DNA of 64,000 bases from Malania oleifera (taxonomy: Eukaryota; Streptophyta; Magnoliopsida; Santalales; Ximeniaceae), in contig NC_080422.1 in the NCBI RefSeq assembly GCF_029873635.1, forward strand, positions 9,083,764 to 9,147,763. Reading direction: 5' to 3'. The notes below the pieces were generated by a model. That model did not search any database. It saw only the letters and a list, made by a program, of their open reading frames with translations, and was not told where the DNA came from. A program made the translations under genes and the position numbers. Shown piece after piece: positions 48,880-61,449 of the stretch (position 1 is its first letter; each line of letters begins with the position of its first letter).

Positions 48880-51800
48880 ACCTCCCCTCCTTACAAAAAT
48901 TTCGTCCTCAAAATTTGCAATATGTCGTTACGAACTCATTTATACTATTGAATACATACATACTCTAAAAAGAACCGACGGCCATTTACGCAACCCCGTC
49001 ACAATACATACATTCCCTCACTTATGGCAGAGGAATACTATGGTTACATACATACGTGTCCTCGGGAGCTCACAATACAACAAGACTCTCCCAGAGACTA
49101 ACCACACAACACTAACACGATAATAGATTACTACATACATACATACCCATACCAACCCTACTATCTCACTACTACTCAAAACAACTGCAGATATTTTCGG
49201 CGTATTTCCGATTCTAACTCCTAAGAAGCTTCTTCAATCGTGTGATTCTACCACAAAACCTTCACTAACGGTGTCTCCTTGGTATGCAACTTTTGAACTT
49301 TTCGGTCCAGAATTTGAACTAGTGCTTCCTCATACGCCAAAGCATCCCCAAGTTCCAAGGACTCGTAACTAATAACATGCGATGGATCCGACACGTACCT
49401 TCTCAACATGGATACATGAAATACATCATGGATCCTCAAGAGCACATGAGGTAGTACAATCTAGTAGGCTACTGAACCCACTCGCTCTAGAATCTCGAAT
49501 GGTCCGATATACCTCAGGCTCAGCTTGCCCTTCTTCCCAAATCTCATCACTCCTTTCATCGGAGCAATTCTCAGAAACACTTTACCCCCCACTTCGAACT
49601 CTAATTCACGGCAGCGAACATCTGTGTAGCTCTTCTATCGACTGTAAACCGATTTAATCTTATCCCGAATCACACCCACCTTCTCAGACGCCTGTTGTAC
49701 AAGTTTAGGTCCTAACACCTGACGTTCACCAACCTCGTCCCAATAAAAAGGAGATCGACACCTCCGACCATACAAAGCCTTGAACGGTGCCATCCCGATA
49801 CTAACTTGGAAGCTGTTGTTATAGGCAAACTCCACTAGTGGCAGAAACTGGGCATATCCTCCAAGATCTGTATTTTCCTCTCCGACTGTCCATCAGCCTT
49901 GGGGTGGAACATTGTACTGAAAGTAAGCTTCGTCCCCATTGCTTCCTACAAACTCTTCCAGAATCGAGATGTAAACCTCGGGTCTCAATCTGAAACAAGG
50001 ACATCGGTACCCTATGCATTCTTACTACCTCATGCACGTATAAGTTTTCTAGCCTACTCAAAGGGTAGCTAACCTTTATCGGTACAAAGTGAGTAGATTT
50101 CGTCAACCTATCCATGATTACCCAGATAGCATTCTGCCCGTGAAGCGCTGGCGGTAATCCGGTAACAGAGTCCATGGAAATGTGCTCCCATTTCCACACT
50201 AGAATATCTAAGGGCTGTAACAGCCCTACCAGCCTCTGATGCTCAGCTTTCACCTACTGACACATCAGACACTGTTCCACGAACTAGGCAATATCCCTCT
50301 CCATACCACTCCACAAGAAGGACTTGCGCAAATCCCGATACATCTTCATGCTACACGGATGTACCGTATACAAAGAACGATGCGCCTCTTCTAGAATTGC
50401 CCCTCTAATTTTGTCATCATTTGGAACACACAGCTTGGTCCCAAACCTCATCACACCTCCCTCAGAGATGTTAAAATCTGCAGTCAATCCCTACTGTACT
50501 TTCTTCACAGTCTCAACCAACTCCGCATCCTTACCCTACGCGGCTTTAATACGATTAAACAAAGTTGGTTGGATCACCAAGCTAGCAATGAAAGTCTGAT
50601 GATCACTAACCACCAACTCTGCGCCAAGGCTTTCCAGATCCCGTCTGATATGATGCTGAGCCATAACCGCAAACACTGCCGCATGCTCTGACTTCCGACT
50701 CAATGCGCTAGCTACCACATTGGCTTTCCCCGAGTGATAACTGATCGGGCAATCGTAGTCCTTGATTAACTTCAGCCACCGCCTTTTCCTTATATTCAAC
50801 TCATTTTACGTGAAAAAGTACCTGAGGCTTTTGTGGTCAGTGAAAATCTCACACTGAACACCGTACAGGTAGTGTCATCATATCTTCAGCGCATAAACTA
50901 TAGTGGCCAATTCCAGATCATACGTAGGGTAATTCTTCTCATATTCCTTTGTCGAGAAGCATAAGCAATTACCTTACCCTATTGCAGAAGCACACATCCC
51001 AAACCTTTCAGAGACACGTCGCTATAGATCACAAAATCATCCTTCCTCGAAGGAATGGTCAAGATTGGAGAAGTAACCAATCATCGTTTCAGCTCCTCGA
51101 AACACTGCTCGCAATCCTTGGTCCAATAAAACTTCACACCCTTCCTGGTCAATCGTGTTAGAGGCCTATACAATTTAGAGAACCCTTCCACAAACCGACG
51201 ATAATAATCCACAAGTCCCAAAAAACTCTGAACCTCCTACACACTCTTTAGTCTCGTCCAGTCAACCACACCTTCAATTTTGCAAGGATCAACTAAGATA
51301 CCACCCTTAGACACCACATGGCCTAAGAACCCAACCTAATTCAACCAGAATTCACACTTCTTTATCTTGGCATACAGTTTCCTCTCTCGTAGAATCTATA
51401 GTACCAACCTCAAATGGTTCTCATGCTCTTCCAGACTTCTCAAGTATACCAGAATATCATCGATAAATACCACTACGAACTGGTCCATGTACTCATGGAA
51501 AACCCTGTTCATTAGATCCATGAACACCTCGAGAGCATTCGTCAGTCCAAAAGGCATGACTAAGTACTCGTAGTGCTAATATCTGGTTCGAAAAGCAGTC
51601 TTTGCAACATCCTTAGATTGAACCTTCACCTGATGATACCCTAACCGTAGGTTGATCTTTGAAAAGACATGCGTTCCTTGCAACTGGTCAAAAAGATCAT
51701 CAATACGAGGCAACGGGTAACAGCTCTTCACAGTCACCTTATTAATCTCACATAATCAATGCACATATGCATCGACCCGTCCTTCTTCTTCACAAATAAA

Positions 51801-53894
51801 ACTGGAGCTCTCCAAGGCAATACGCTAGGCCAGATAAAACCTTGATCCAATAGTTCCTGCAACTGCTCCTTCAACTCATGAAGATCCGCTGGAGCCATTT
51901 GGTACGAAGGTTTAGAGATTGGTGACTTGTCATGCAACAACTCTATCGCAAACTCCACCTTACGACCCGGAGGTAAACCGAGTAAATCTTCTAGAAACAC
52001 ATGAGAAACTCGTTGACCACTCGAATATCCTCAAGCCTCAACTCCTCCCACGGTGGTTCCTTCACGCAAGCTAGGTACCCCTGACATCCATCCAAAAGTA
52101 GCCTCCTCGCCTATGATGCCGATAGAATATGTGGCGTCGAACGCACACACGATCCCACGAACTCATACTCCTGCTTCCCATGAGGTCTAAACACTACTAC
52201 CTTCCTACAACAATCAATCACCGCATAACTAAAGAATAGCCAATCCATCCCTAATATGACATCAAAACCAGACATGTCGTATACTACACGATTCGCCGGT
52301 AGTAGCCTTCCCTGAATTACCATTGGGTAGTTTCCTAACATCTTACTACAGATCATCACACTCCCAGTTGGCATAGCCACATACAACCTCTCATCCATCA
52401 CTTGGGGTTCAACCCCACACAACTTCAAAAAACTAGCAGATATAAACGAATGGGTTGCTCCCGAATCAAATAAAATGACAGCTTTATTCGAAAGTAGTAA
52501 CATAATACTTGTCACCACGTTCCCAGCGTGTTCTGTATCTGCTAGAGTAAGTGAATATACCCCCGCCGGAGCCGTGGTTTCCTGGTAGTTTCCTTGAGAC
52601 ATCTTATTACTCCCACGGTTCAGGCTTTGTGTAGGCGTATCTCTCCTCGGTACCTTATAGCTTCGTGACATGTGGCCCGGCTTGGCACTGTTGTAGCAGT
52701 TACCCCAGAACGGCTGACATTCGCCATTGTTCCATTTACAGCACTTGGCGCGTGGTGCGGAGGATGGATCCCCCTGAGAAATCTGCCGCTTGGTGTTCTA
52801 CCAATAACCTAAGTTGTAGTTCTTCTTCCTCTTCCACTGTCCCTATCGAGGACCATCCTGAGATCCAGAAGATGCTAGCCTCTTGCTCTGTTCCTGCACC
52901 ACCTCTTCTCCCTAGAGGTCTATCTCAACTATGGTGGCTTTATCCACCAAAACAGAGAACTCGCAGATCTGCAGCATCCCCATAAACTAGCGGATGTCTT
53001 TCCTCAAACCCCTCTTAAACCTTCGAGCCTTCTCGTACTGATTCGGAACCAAGTACGGTGTGAAACAAGATAACTCTATATATTTGGCTGCATATCTCTG
53101 CACCTTTAGGGTACCCTGCATTAGGCTCAAGAACTCATCGGCCTTCGCATCACAAATGGAAGTCGGGAAGTATCTCTTGAAGAATACCTCCTTGAAGCGA
53201 CCCCACGTCATACCCGATGGACCAGCTCTTTGCTTCTCAAGCAGACTCAATGCAGTTCACCAACGTCCAGCTTCTCTAGACAGCTAGAAAGTAGCGGAAA
53301 GGACTCTCTGCCCATCTGTACAGTGGAGGACTTCCAGAATCCTCTCAATTTTCACGACCCAGTCCTCTGCTATAATGGAATCGAGTCCTCCTACAAATGT
53401 CGAAGGGTGTATATGTGTGAACCTTTCGATGGTACACCTCACATCGGTAGGAGAGCTCTCATATCTCCTAACACTCCTCCCAATCTCACGCAGAACCTGT
53501 CTAGTCAAACCTCGTGGCATGGAAGGAGACTCATCACTCGCAATCCCCTCGAAACCAATATCCAAGTTGTTATCCTTGGGCTCCATTATGAAAAAGGAAT
53601 AGGAGTCGATTAGAAACCCTATATCGTACACAGTTAATATAATCATTAGCACTAATCATGTTAACTACCACTCTAACAGGTCCAAGTCTGCCCTATCACA
53701 TTGACACGAATCCATCAATGATTTGTTGTGATCTTTCTGAAATTGTAATTTCAAGAAGAACACAGAACACCACCAACGAGTCCCCGTCTAGCAACAACAC
53801 AAACCTCTACCTACTCTACCAATTTCCTACATCTTATACTCTGGTATGTACACATAAATACACCTAACCAAGTCTACAAGACCTAACAACCTGG

Positions 53895-53912
53895 TTAGCT
53901 CTAATACCAAGT
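53895..53912 (-). other. Primer binding site of chromovirus K
   Basis: On the minus strand TTGGTATTAGAGCTAACC follows the LTR end, a match to the initiator-Met tRNA complement. Confidence 0.75.
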
Positions 53913-54781
53913 TGTCATGCCACAAATCCATAGATGGGTCCTAGGTGTGAAAATAGTAACCTAACCTGTCTCTGTATCAACAATACATACATGATACAAT
54001 GCTGAAAGAGGGTCCGGCCCTGTGCGGTATACGGAAGCCCTAAAAACATACAAATACACATCCATACTCATCAAATACACAACGGAAATTGTTCAATCTA
54101 TCCATATAACATACCATACCAGAGTCTGTACAACACTAGGATATACATTCCCATAATTACAAAACATACTCCAAGTGTCTACAAAAACCATCACGACAAC
54201 CTGGTTACAAAATTTGTACCTAGCCAGGCACTAATTGTAGTTAAACGACACCCCCGCTTCTAGATGCTAGGATGTTAGTTCGGCTACCCGAAGGACTTGA
54301 AAACATTTGTATATACATTCGGGGTGAGACACCTCTCAGTAAGGAAGAAAGCAAGTTATATCATTGTGTGGCATACTAGTGTTATTTTACATAAAACATA
54401 ACACCATTCAATACAATACAGTTTCGAAACATTTCCATACAGTTCCAGTATTTTCACAAATCCATTCCAGTACATACGATACCCAAATATACGGTTAGTG
54501 TCGTCACACTCAAGCAACTGAAACCCTGTGATAACCGAAGCCTCACAGCGATACGTCGCCAATACGATGTAGCTCACACCCATCGGTGACCAGCCGGAAC
54601 ACACTGGCGATATTTCACGCCCTCAGATATAGAGCCGGACACTCTCACTTACAGTAATGAACCGGTACATGGCGCAATGTACGATATTTAGCTACCAAAT
54701 AGCTGTTTTAGTGTACTGCAATTAGCCGCCCCTAGCTGATTTCAAAAAACCTAGAATCATTTTGGAACTCATGTTCCTATA
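53913..54781 (-). repeat. 5' LTR of chromovirus K, part left of insertion M
   Basis: It aligns with the 3' LTR from TGTCA on, as far as the CCTATA preceding element M. The alignment resumes after M (CTATACTCATCAGCTTACGG, matching 47951 onward). Confidence 0.8.
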
Positions 54782-54968
54782 TGTAGACACCCTATTTTTG
54801 CCCTAACCAAAAAGAACAAAGGGTTCCCTTTTATTATTTTATTATTATTATTTTTATTATCGTTATTATTACTTTCTTATAATTATTTTTATTATTTATT
54901 ATTATTATTATTATTAATTTATTATAATTATTCTGGATTATTATTACTATTATTTTTATTTTTTTACC

Positions 54969-55010
<42 letters not shown>

Positions 55011-56073
55011 GCATTAGTATCTTATTTTGGCTATTATTATTTTTATTATTTTTAGTAATGTTATCATTATTATTATTATCATTATTATTTATTACTTTTA
55101 ATATTAGTATTATTACTTTATTTTTATTAATATTATTATTATTATTATTTTACCAATAGTATCTTAATTTTTATTTTTACTATAATTATTTATTATTATT
55201 TACTATTAGTAGTAGTATTATTATTATTGTTACCTTATTGATACTAATATTATTATGATAATTATTATTATTATTATTTCCATTTTCATTATTACCATAA
55301 GAATAAAAGCATAAAAAAAAAGAAAAAATAAAAATAAAATAAAAAAGGAAATTTTTTTTAGGGTTTTCACAAATTTTTTTTTATATAAGGGGCGGGGGCG
55401 CACAGGAGCAAGGGGGGCCAAAAAAAAAAAAAAAAACTCTCAACACTTACCCGTAGCTCTCTCTTCCTTCAACCCTATCTCCCTCCACCCTTCACTCTCT
55501 CCGCGAACCAGCCGCCCTGCCTCTTACTCCTACAGACCCGCCGAGCCAACCCCGCCAGCTTCCCCAGACCTTCTGTAACCAGCTTCTCCGGCCAGCCCAC
55601 TCACAGCACCATCACTGCCGCCAGGTCTTCTTCGTTCAGCATCACAGCGGCCCCGAACCAACAGCTTCCCAAACACCCAGCAGCAGCGGCAACTCCGGTA
55701 GCCATCTCCATCACCACAGCATCACCTAAGCCCCATCTGTTTCCACCACCATCCACACCACACCAGCCGAGCACCACTCCAAGACCCGAACACCACAGCA
55801 ACCGACACGAGCAGCACCGGCGACCTTCCTCTGCAATACCATCTCCGGCCGCCTAGCCACGGCTCCTTGGGCTCCGGCAACAAGACCCCAACCACCATTC
55901 GCCTCCTCCAGTCTCAGCAACACCACCGTGACAACCCACCGACACGAGCAGCGCCAGCGACCTTCCTCAGCAACACCACCGTGACAACCCACGGACTTCT
56001 GCAACTGCTGCTGCTGCCCCTCTCCACACTAGCTTCTCATATCGTCGCATAGGTATGTATTGTTTCATGTTTA

Positions 56074-56115
<42 letters not shown>

Positions 56116-57385
56116 AATGGTCTGTTAATATTATATAATTCATAGATATGTATGATTTATTACTTTAATATTATCATGTAAACAATGTATTATTTTAGTT
56201 TTTTTTTTTTTTTATTCTTACAAGTTATTTAGGCTATTCATATTAGTGTGTTTATTGTTTAAATATTATTTAGAATTTTTGATTTATGTAGGATATTTAT
56301 CCTGTCTATTGTTTATATGGTATTTGGGGATTTTGATTATTATTGTTTAGTATTTAGGAGTGTATTATTTGTGCAGTCCAGGTTTGTTCTTTTTATTATT
56401 TACATTATTTTCATTGTATTATCAGCAGTTATAGATATTATTGTTTGTATGTTACTATTATTATTGTTATGTGTAGCATTATTATTATTATTATTACACT
56501 TATATTGCATGGTAGTTTTTTTCTTTTTTCTTTAATAATTGTTATTTATTGTTATGAATTACCCTTATTATTGTTATATTGTAGATAATATATATATATA
56601 TATACCCCTGTCCATATTTTTAATTGTTTTCATATTTAATACCCATGTCTATATTTTTTTATTGTAAATATTAATTGATTTGTTCCCATTGTTGTAGGGT
56701 TTCTTTTATTTGCAGTGGTAAGTAGTCTATTGCCTTGTATCTAAATTTCATTGTGTGTATATTAACACATTGTTTGTTGTAGCATTTAATTAACTATGTT
56801 ATTGATTGTGGTATGTTATTTACTTTAGTATATATTGTGTATTTAGGGTTTAAACTATTACGTGTTGTATTTAGGGTTTTAATGGTATATTTAGGGTTTT
56901 GTTCATCATATGCTTTATTTAGGATTGGATTGGTCTCTTATATTGTCATGATATATTAATGGTAAGGTTTCAAAATTATTTCCATAATTATTGTCGCGTG
57001 TGTTATTTGTTAATTCTAGGGTTTAAATTGCTTCCCATAATATTGCTTGTGTAATAGTTTTTGTTATTGTATATATTGCATGTATATTATAGGGTTTAAT
57101 TTGTTTCCACATTGTTATTGTATATTAATGATAAGGTTTCAATTATTTCCATAATGATTATTGTATGTATCGTATATTTATTTCAGGGATTAATTGTTTC
57201 CATAATGATTATTGCATATATCGTATATTTATTTTAGGGATTAATTGTTTCCATATGTGCATATATTGAGAGTTAAATTTGGGGTTTTGATTATTCATAA
57301 GTGAGTATTATTATATTTTTAGGATGTTAATATCTTACTATATGCTAGTGTATTATTATTATTATTATTATTACGTATGATATAA

Positions 57386-57431
<46 letters not shown>

Positions 57432-57568
57432 GTTATAAGTTTAGTATTACATTATTATTCTTATTATTATGTGTATATCATTACTATCTATTAGGTGGTT
57501 TATTATTAGGATATGTTATTAGGTATTATAGTGATTTATCAGTATATAGTATACATGGCATATAGTTG

Positions 57569-57626
<58 letters not shown>

Positions 57627-58208
57627 GTACTGAATTACTAGGGTATTATTACTACCATTATATTATTGATGTGTTATTATTGTTAAGCTAGGATTATATT
57701 ACTATTAAGGCAGTGTTATTATGATTATGCGTTATGAGCGCATGTTATATAATTGTTATTTATGTAGTAGTATTGATATTTATTTTTATTATTTTATAGT
57801 ATTATTTATTTTCGTGTGTATATTATCCCTATGATTTTATTGCAGGGGTATGAGCCTTCGGGCATCACCTACCTTAAGCTCTGAGGGAATATATATGTAT
57901 ATATTATATTTATTTAGTTATTTATTTATGTTTCATATGTATTTATAAAAAGGAGTAATTTAAAGACTTATTAGATTAACTTAGGGATAATTTCAAATTA
58001 ATTAGGCGCGTAGGGGGTGCTTGTACCTTCCCCTTGCGTAACCAAACTCCCGAATCTAACTCTAGTAATGTAGACCTATTTTACCCCTAACGGGGTAGTA
58101 ATCACGTGTTCTAACCACACTAAAGGTTAGTGGCGACTCCGACATTCCATATTTTCCTTGAAAATTTAAAATTTGATTTTTAATTTCTCCTCCTGGGACG
58201 TCGCGACA
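54782..58208 (+). mobile_element. Solo LTR M (Ogre/Tat-type Ty3/gypsy)
   Basis: The unit is 3427 bp, from TGTAGACACCCTATTTTTGCC to GGGACGTCGCGACA, with a perfect 5 bp target duplication CTATA (54777-54781 and 58209-58213). Its ends and the downstream words GGTGCTTGTACCTTCCCCTTG and TTAGTGGCGACTCCGACATT are typical of plant Ogre/Tat LTRs, which are unusually long. A TATA box (TATATAAGGGGCGGGG, about 55382) on the plus strand gives the orientation; a C-rich leader follows at 55440-56050. Much of the rest is ATT-type microsatellite. No internal region is present, so it is a solo LTR. Confidence 0.85.
54826..55285. repeat. Long ATT/TTA low-complexity array
   Basis: About 460 bp are almost entirely TTA/ATT repeats with interruptions, in the U3 of solo LTR M. 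Further TTA arrays are at about 57353-57435 and 57570-57626. Confidence 0.9.
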
Positions 58209-58213
58209 CTATA

Positions 58214-58248
58214 CTCATCAGCTTACGGTAATTAGCTACAACTAGCTG
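58214..58248 (-). repeat. 5' LTR of chromovirus K, part between insertions M and N
   Basis: The words TCAGCTTACGGTAATTAGC and ACTAGCTG match LTR K near 47958-47990. N begins inside this segment. Confidence 0.7.
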
Positions 58249-60254
58249 TGAAATTAGGAATAACTTCCCAAGAGGGGGGTGAATTGGATTCTAAAAATTT
58301 CTTTTAATTCCTTTTAAGTTTCCTTAAACTTCTTTTATTTCTTTTAACCAATTCTTGACTTATTTGTTTAACTCTTTAATCAATCAAGAACTTAATTCTT
58401 TCATCCAATCAATAACACAACCAAACATTCAATCTTCAACCACACTTTAAAAGTAGAAACAATCAAACAATTAATCACAATTTCCAAACCAATCCACTCA
58501 ATTTGATTGCCAAATATAAATTCACTTTAGAACAATAAGATTGATGTAAAATTCAAGTTTTAACACTTTTTGGAATACAAACACTATCCAATCAATCTCA
58601 ATCTTTGTACCATTCAATCACAACATATCTTTTGTTCTCAGCCATGGATATGAAATTGTAAGCCCTGCTGTTAAATTATAATTTATACTTTGCTGATATA
58701 AATTTGCTTCTACAATATGCTTTTCAACAACACATTCACACTCTTCTCAATATTCAAAACTCAACTAAACTTTCAGTTAATTTATCCTTGGGCTGTTAAC
58801 CAAGTAACGTACTCTCGTATGGTTTCCGCAAGATATGGTTTAACCAACGTACTCCCTTTCAATTTTCACAACCCAAATCAAAATTAAACTTTCAGTTTAC
58901 TTGATTTCTATCTTACCTAGTATATATGATTATCAATTAAACCATCCACACAATTTAAATATGCTTGAAAATAAATAGTAAGGGAAAAAGAGAGTGAGAC
59001 GGGGATTTTTATGAGGTTCGGCTTATACCCAGCCTACGTCCTCACCTTTGGCAAACCACCAAAGGATTCACTAGTTTAGTTCCGTTGATGGGTGGAACAA
59101 TACCGATTACAACACTCCTTGGTTAAGGCTAGAGCCTGCCTTCTCCAAACGATATCCCTTCGTCTAGTCACTCCTTACATAGGCTAGAGCCCGCCTCTCT
59201 AAGCAATATTCCCTTGCTTAGCCAACGATCCAAACAACCCTTGGAATCATCTATGAAAAAGAACCAAGATAAAGAAGATTTTATGTACAAGAAAACACTC
59301 TCACAGCAGAGTAGGTTAGTACAACATTCAGCACAATAATACTCAAAATAATTCAAATATAAAAGAATTTGAAGCTTAATACTCAATATAGATCACCAAA
59401 TATCTTCCAAAATATGAAAGATTATGACTTTGAAAGCTTTACTTCAGAATTTGAATCAGTACCAATTCAGTAGTTGATCATAAGAGAGTTTGAGAGCCTT
59501 TGAGAACTTTGATAGCTTGAAAATTGTTTGGTGTCTCAAATCTTTGAAGATTTGGGCTATTTATAGATGTTTAGAAGCAATTCCTTACCCAAAGTTTCCT
59601 TAAAATAGTTTCCAAGTATTTAAAATAATTATGTCCAAAAACCTTGTTTAAAAAATCTTCCCGTTAAAAGTTTTTAAGCCAACGTTCGAGTGGCAATCAC
59701 CTGCCACGATTTGGCAATCGTCTGTCACAGAACAAACTCTCAACACAGAATACTGGCAATTGTCTGCCAGAACCAAGGTAGTCGCCTGTCTTGTTATTGA
59801 CTTTTTGAAAAACCTCTTACTTAATGTGGCAATCGCCTAGCCCTTCATTATTTCAAAATATTTTCTTTTTCAAAAACCCTTTCTTTTCATTGATTTATAA
59901 AAATATATTTCTGAATTTCTAAGAGCTTCAAACCAATTTATATCTGAAATTAACTTGAAGTACTTACATTTAGAACATCTAAAAAAATGATCCTTTGTTC
60001 TTCAATCTTGTTCTTCCATCATCTTTGTGCTTTCGATCTTTTCTTTGAGCTTTCACTAGTATATCTTTAATTCTCATGCTATTTATGATCTCTTTGTAAT
60101 CCATAAGCTTCCTTGTACTTTTGAGCTTTGTCTCTTCCTTAAACTTTGCCTTAAGCTTTGTCTTTCTCCTGAAAAACTTTCACTTGAACCATGTTAAACA
60201 CATCATTGATTTGTTATCATCAAAATAAGAATTGTAAGCCTTATTAGGCCAACA
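58249..60254 (-). repeat. 3' LTR of element N
   Basis: The LTR is 2006 bp. The plus-strand start is TGAAATTAGGAATAAC and the end is TTAGGCCAACA, followed by the polypurine tract (plus ATCTCCCCCTTTTTGATG). The GCGGAAACCATACG word is near 58820, GAGG..GTAGGCTGGG near 59030, the minus-strand TATA near 59562 and the motif cluster at 59689-59842. Confidence 0.85.
59689..59842. promoter_or_regulatory. Cluster of GGCAATCGCCTGCC-type motifs in LTR N
   Basis: About six copies (TGGCAATCACCTGCCA, TGGCAATCGTCTGTCA, TGGCAATTGTCTGCCA, TAGTCGCCTGTC, TGGCAATCGCCTAGCC) lie in about 155 bp, upstream of the minus-strand TATA. The outer TGGCA..TGCCA arms form the palindrome. Confidence 0.6.
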
Positions 60255-60618
60255 ATCTCCCCCTTTTTGATGATAACAAATTGAGAGCAAAAATAATAAG
60301 AGTTAATACTCATGGCTCCCCCTTTCAAAAAGCATGGTCATCACTTTCTTTTGGTATATATTATGCTCATGCTCAATTATGCTCAATTTTTGCTTTACAA
60401 CTTCTCTCCCTTTTGACATTAATCAAAAAGAAAAGAAATGATTTAAAATTCAAATACAAATCATTTTAAACATATCAATAACCATGTATTCCAAACATAT
60501 GTACACACTCAAGTTATTGTTTTTCAATATAGTATGGGTAGTGTGTTTTAACACTCATATCCTTACTAATAGCCTTTTCCTTCTTTGACATTACTCAAGA
60601 TTTCAATTGTTGATATTA

Positions 60619-61086
60619 TGATACCGATTTAATATTGAATTCATGATATCTATTTAAAAATCATGATATGGATTGATGATACCAATTGAAAATTTATGAT
60701 ACCAATTGAAAATTCTTTGAATTGATTAATAGGGAAACCATCATAATATAAGCAATAAGTCATACTCCCCCTGAATTTAATACATTCCATTTTGTTATCA
60801 ATTATGCTTTCATCATCCTATGTTTCAAAAAATTGATTCACATAATGTATCAAATATCAATATCAAGCTAACATCATCAAAGTCATACTATGCTCATAGA
60901 TATAATCATACATGTCATGCTTCAAAAGACAAATTTAACTTTTAGATTGTGATACCAAGTGAGCTTTGTAAAATTGTGATACCAATTAAAATTTTTAAAA
61001 TGTGATACCAAAAATATACATGGATATCAAAGACTTTATAGATACCAAATTCATTATCACATTATACACAGTTCATGGATACCAAT
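60619..61086 (-). repeat. Array of primer-site-like TTGGTATCA words in element N
   Basis: Eight GATACC(A/G)A words lie on the plus strand at about 60620, 60678, 60698, 60951, 60978, 61004, 61041 and 61078. On the minus (element) strand they read TTGGTATC, often AATTGGTATCA, the core of the element's own primer site. Two copies form a 20 bp tandem (TGATACCAATTGAAAATT). Confidence 0.7.
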
Positions 61087-61449
61087 ATAAAAAGCAGTAA
61101 GTCTCTCCATGTAATTCATCAATAGCATGCATGATCAAGAATTAATCTCATGTCAAAATTCATGCTTATACTCAATAATCTCATGCTCAAATTTTCCACA
61201 TAATAAGCCATAAATTTTCAATATAAGTCAAGTCAAGTCAAGTCATACACATGTAGCATATAACATATAGGCATGTAAGCATATAGCATCTCATATAGTC
61301 ATTCATTCTCAAACTTATTTTAAACTTCTTCTTTAAGTTTTTCTATTTTAACTAGTTTGTTTGTTGATCATGAATTAAGTTATTTTCTCAATTTTTAAAG
61401 GGAATGACTTAATCCATGGAGTTTTTCACTTATGAACTAGTCTTTGAAC

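Larger units (their letters stand above)
47076..58248 (-). mobile_element. Chromovirus K (Del/Tekay type), broken, with nested insertions
   Basis: Reading right to left: 5' LTR (58248-58214, then 54781-53913), Met-type primer site (about 53895-53912), gag from about 53590, protease near 52430-52500 (LFDSGATHSFIS), reverse transcriptase and RNase H about 52000-50600, integrase about 50500-49300 with the GPY-type end, polypurine tract about 48880-48895, 3' LTR (48879-47076). It has the same organisation as A and C. The coding part is a fossil with ten or so interruptions. By eye the two LTRs differ by roughly 8% over their first 450 bp. The 5' LTR holds solo LTR M and then element N, so the outer end of K lies beyond the window. 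Confidence 0.85.

Noticed and set aside
55601-56004. Gly/Val-rich minus-strand frames
   Set aside because: Shadows of the C-rich leader of solo LTR M; low-complexity composition and no family match.
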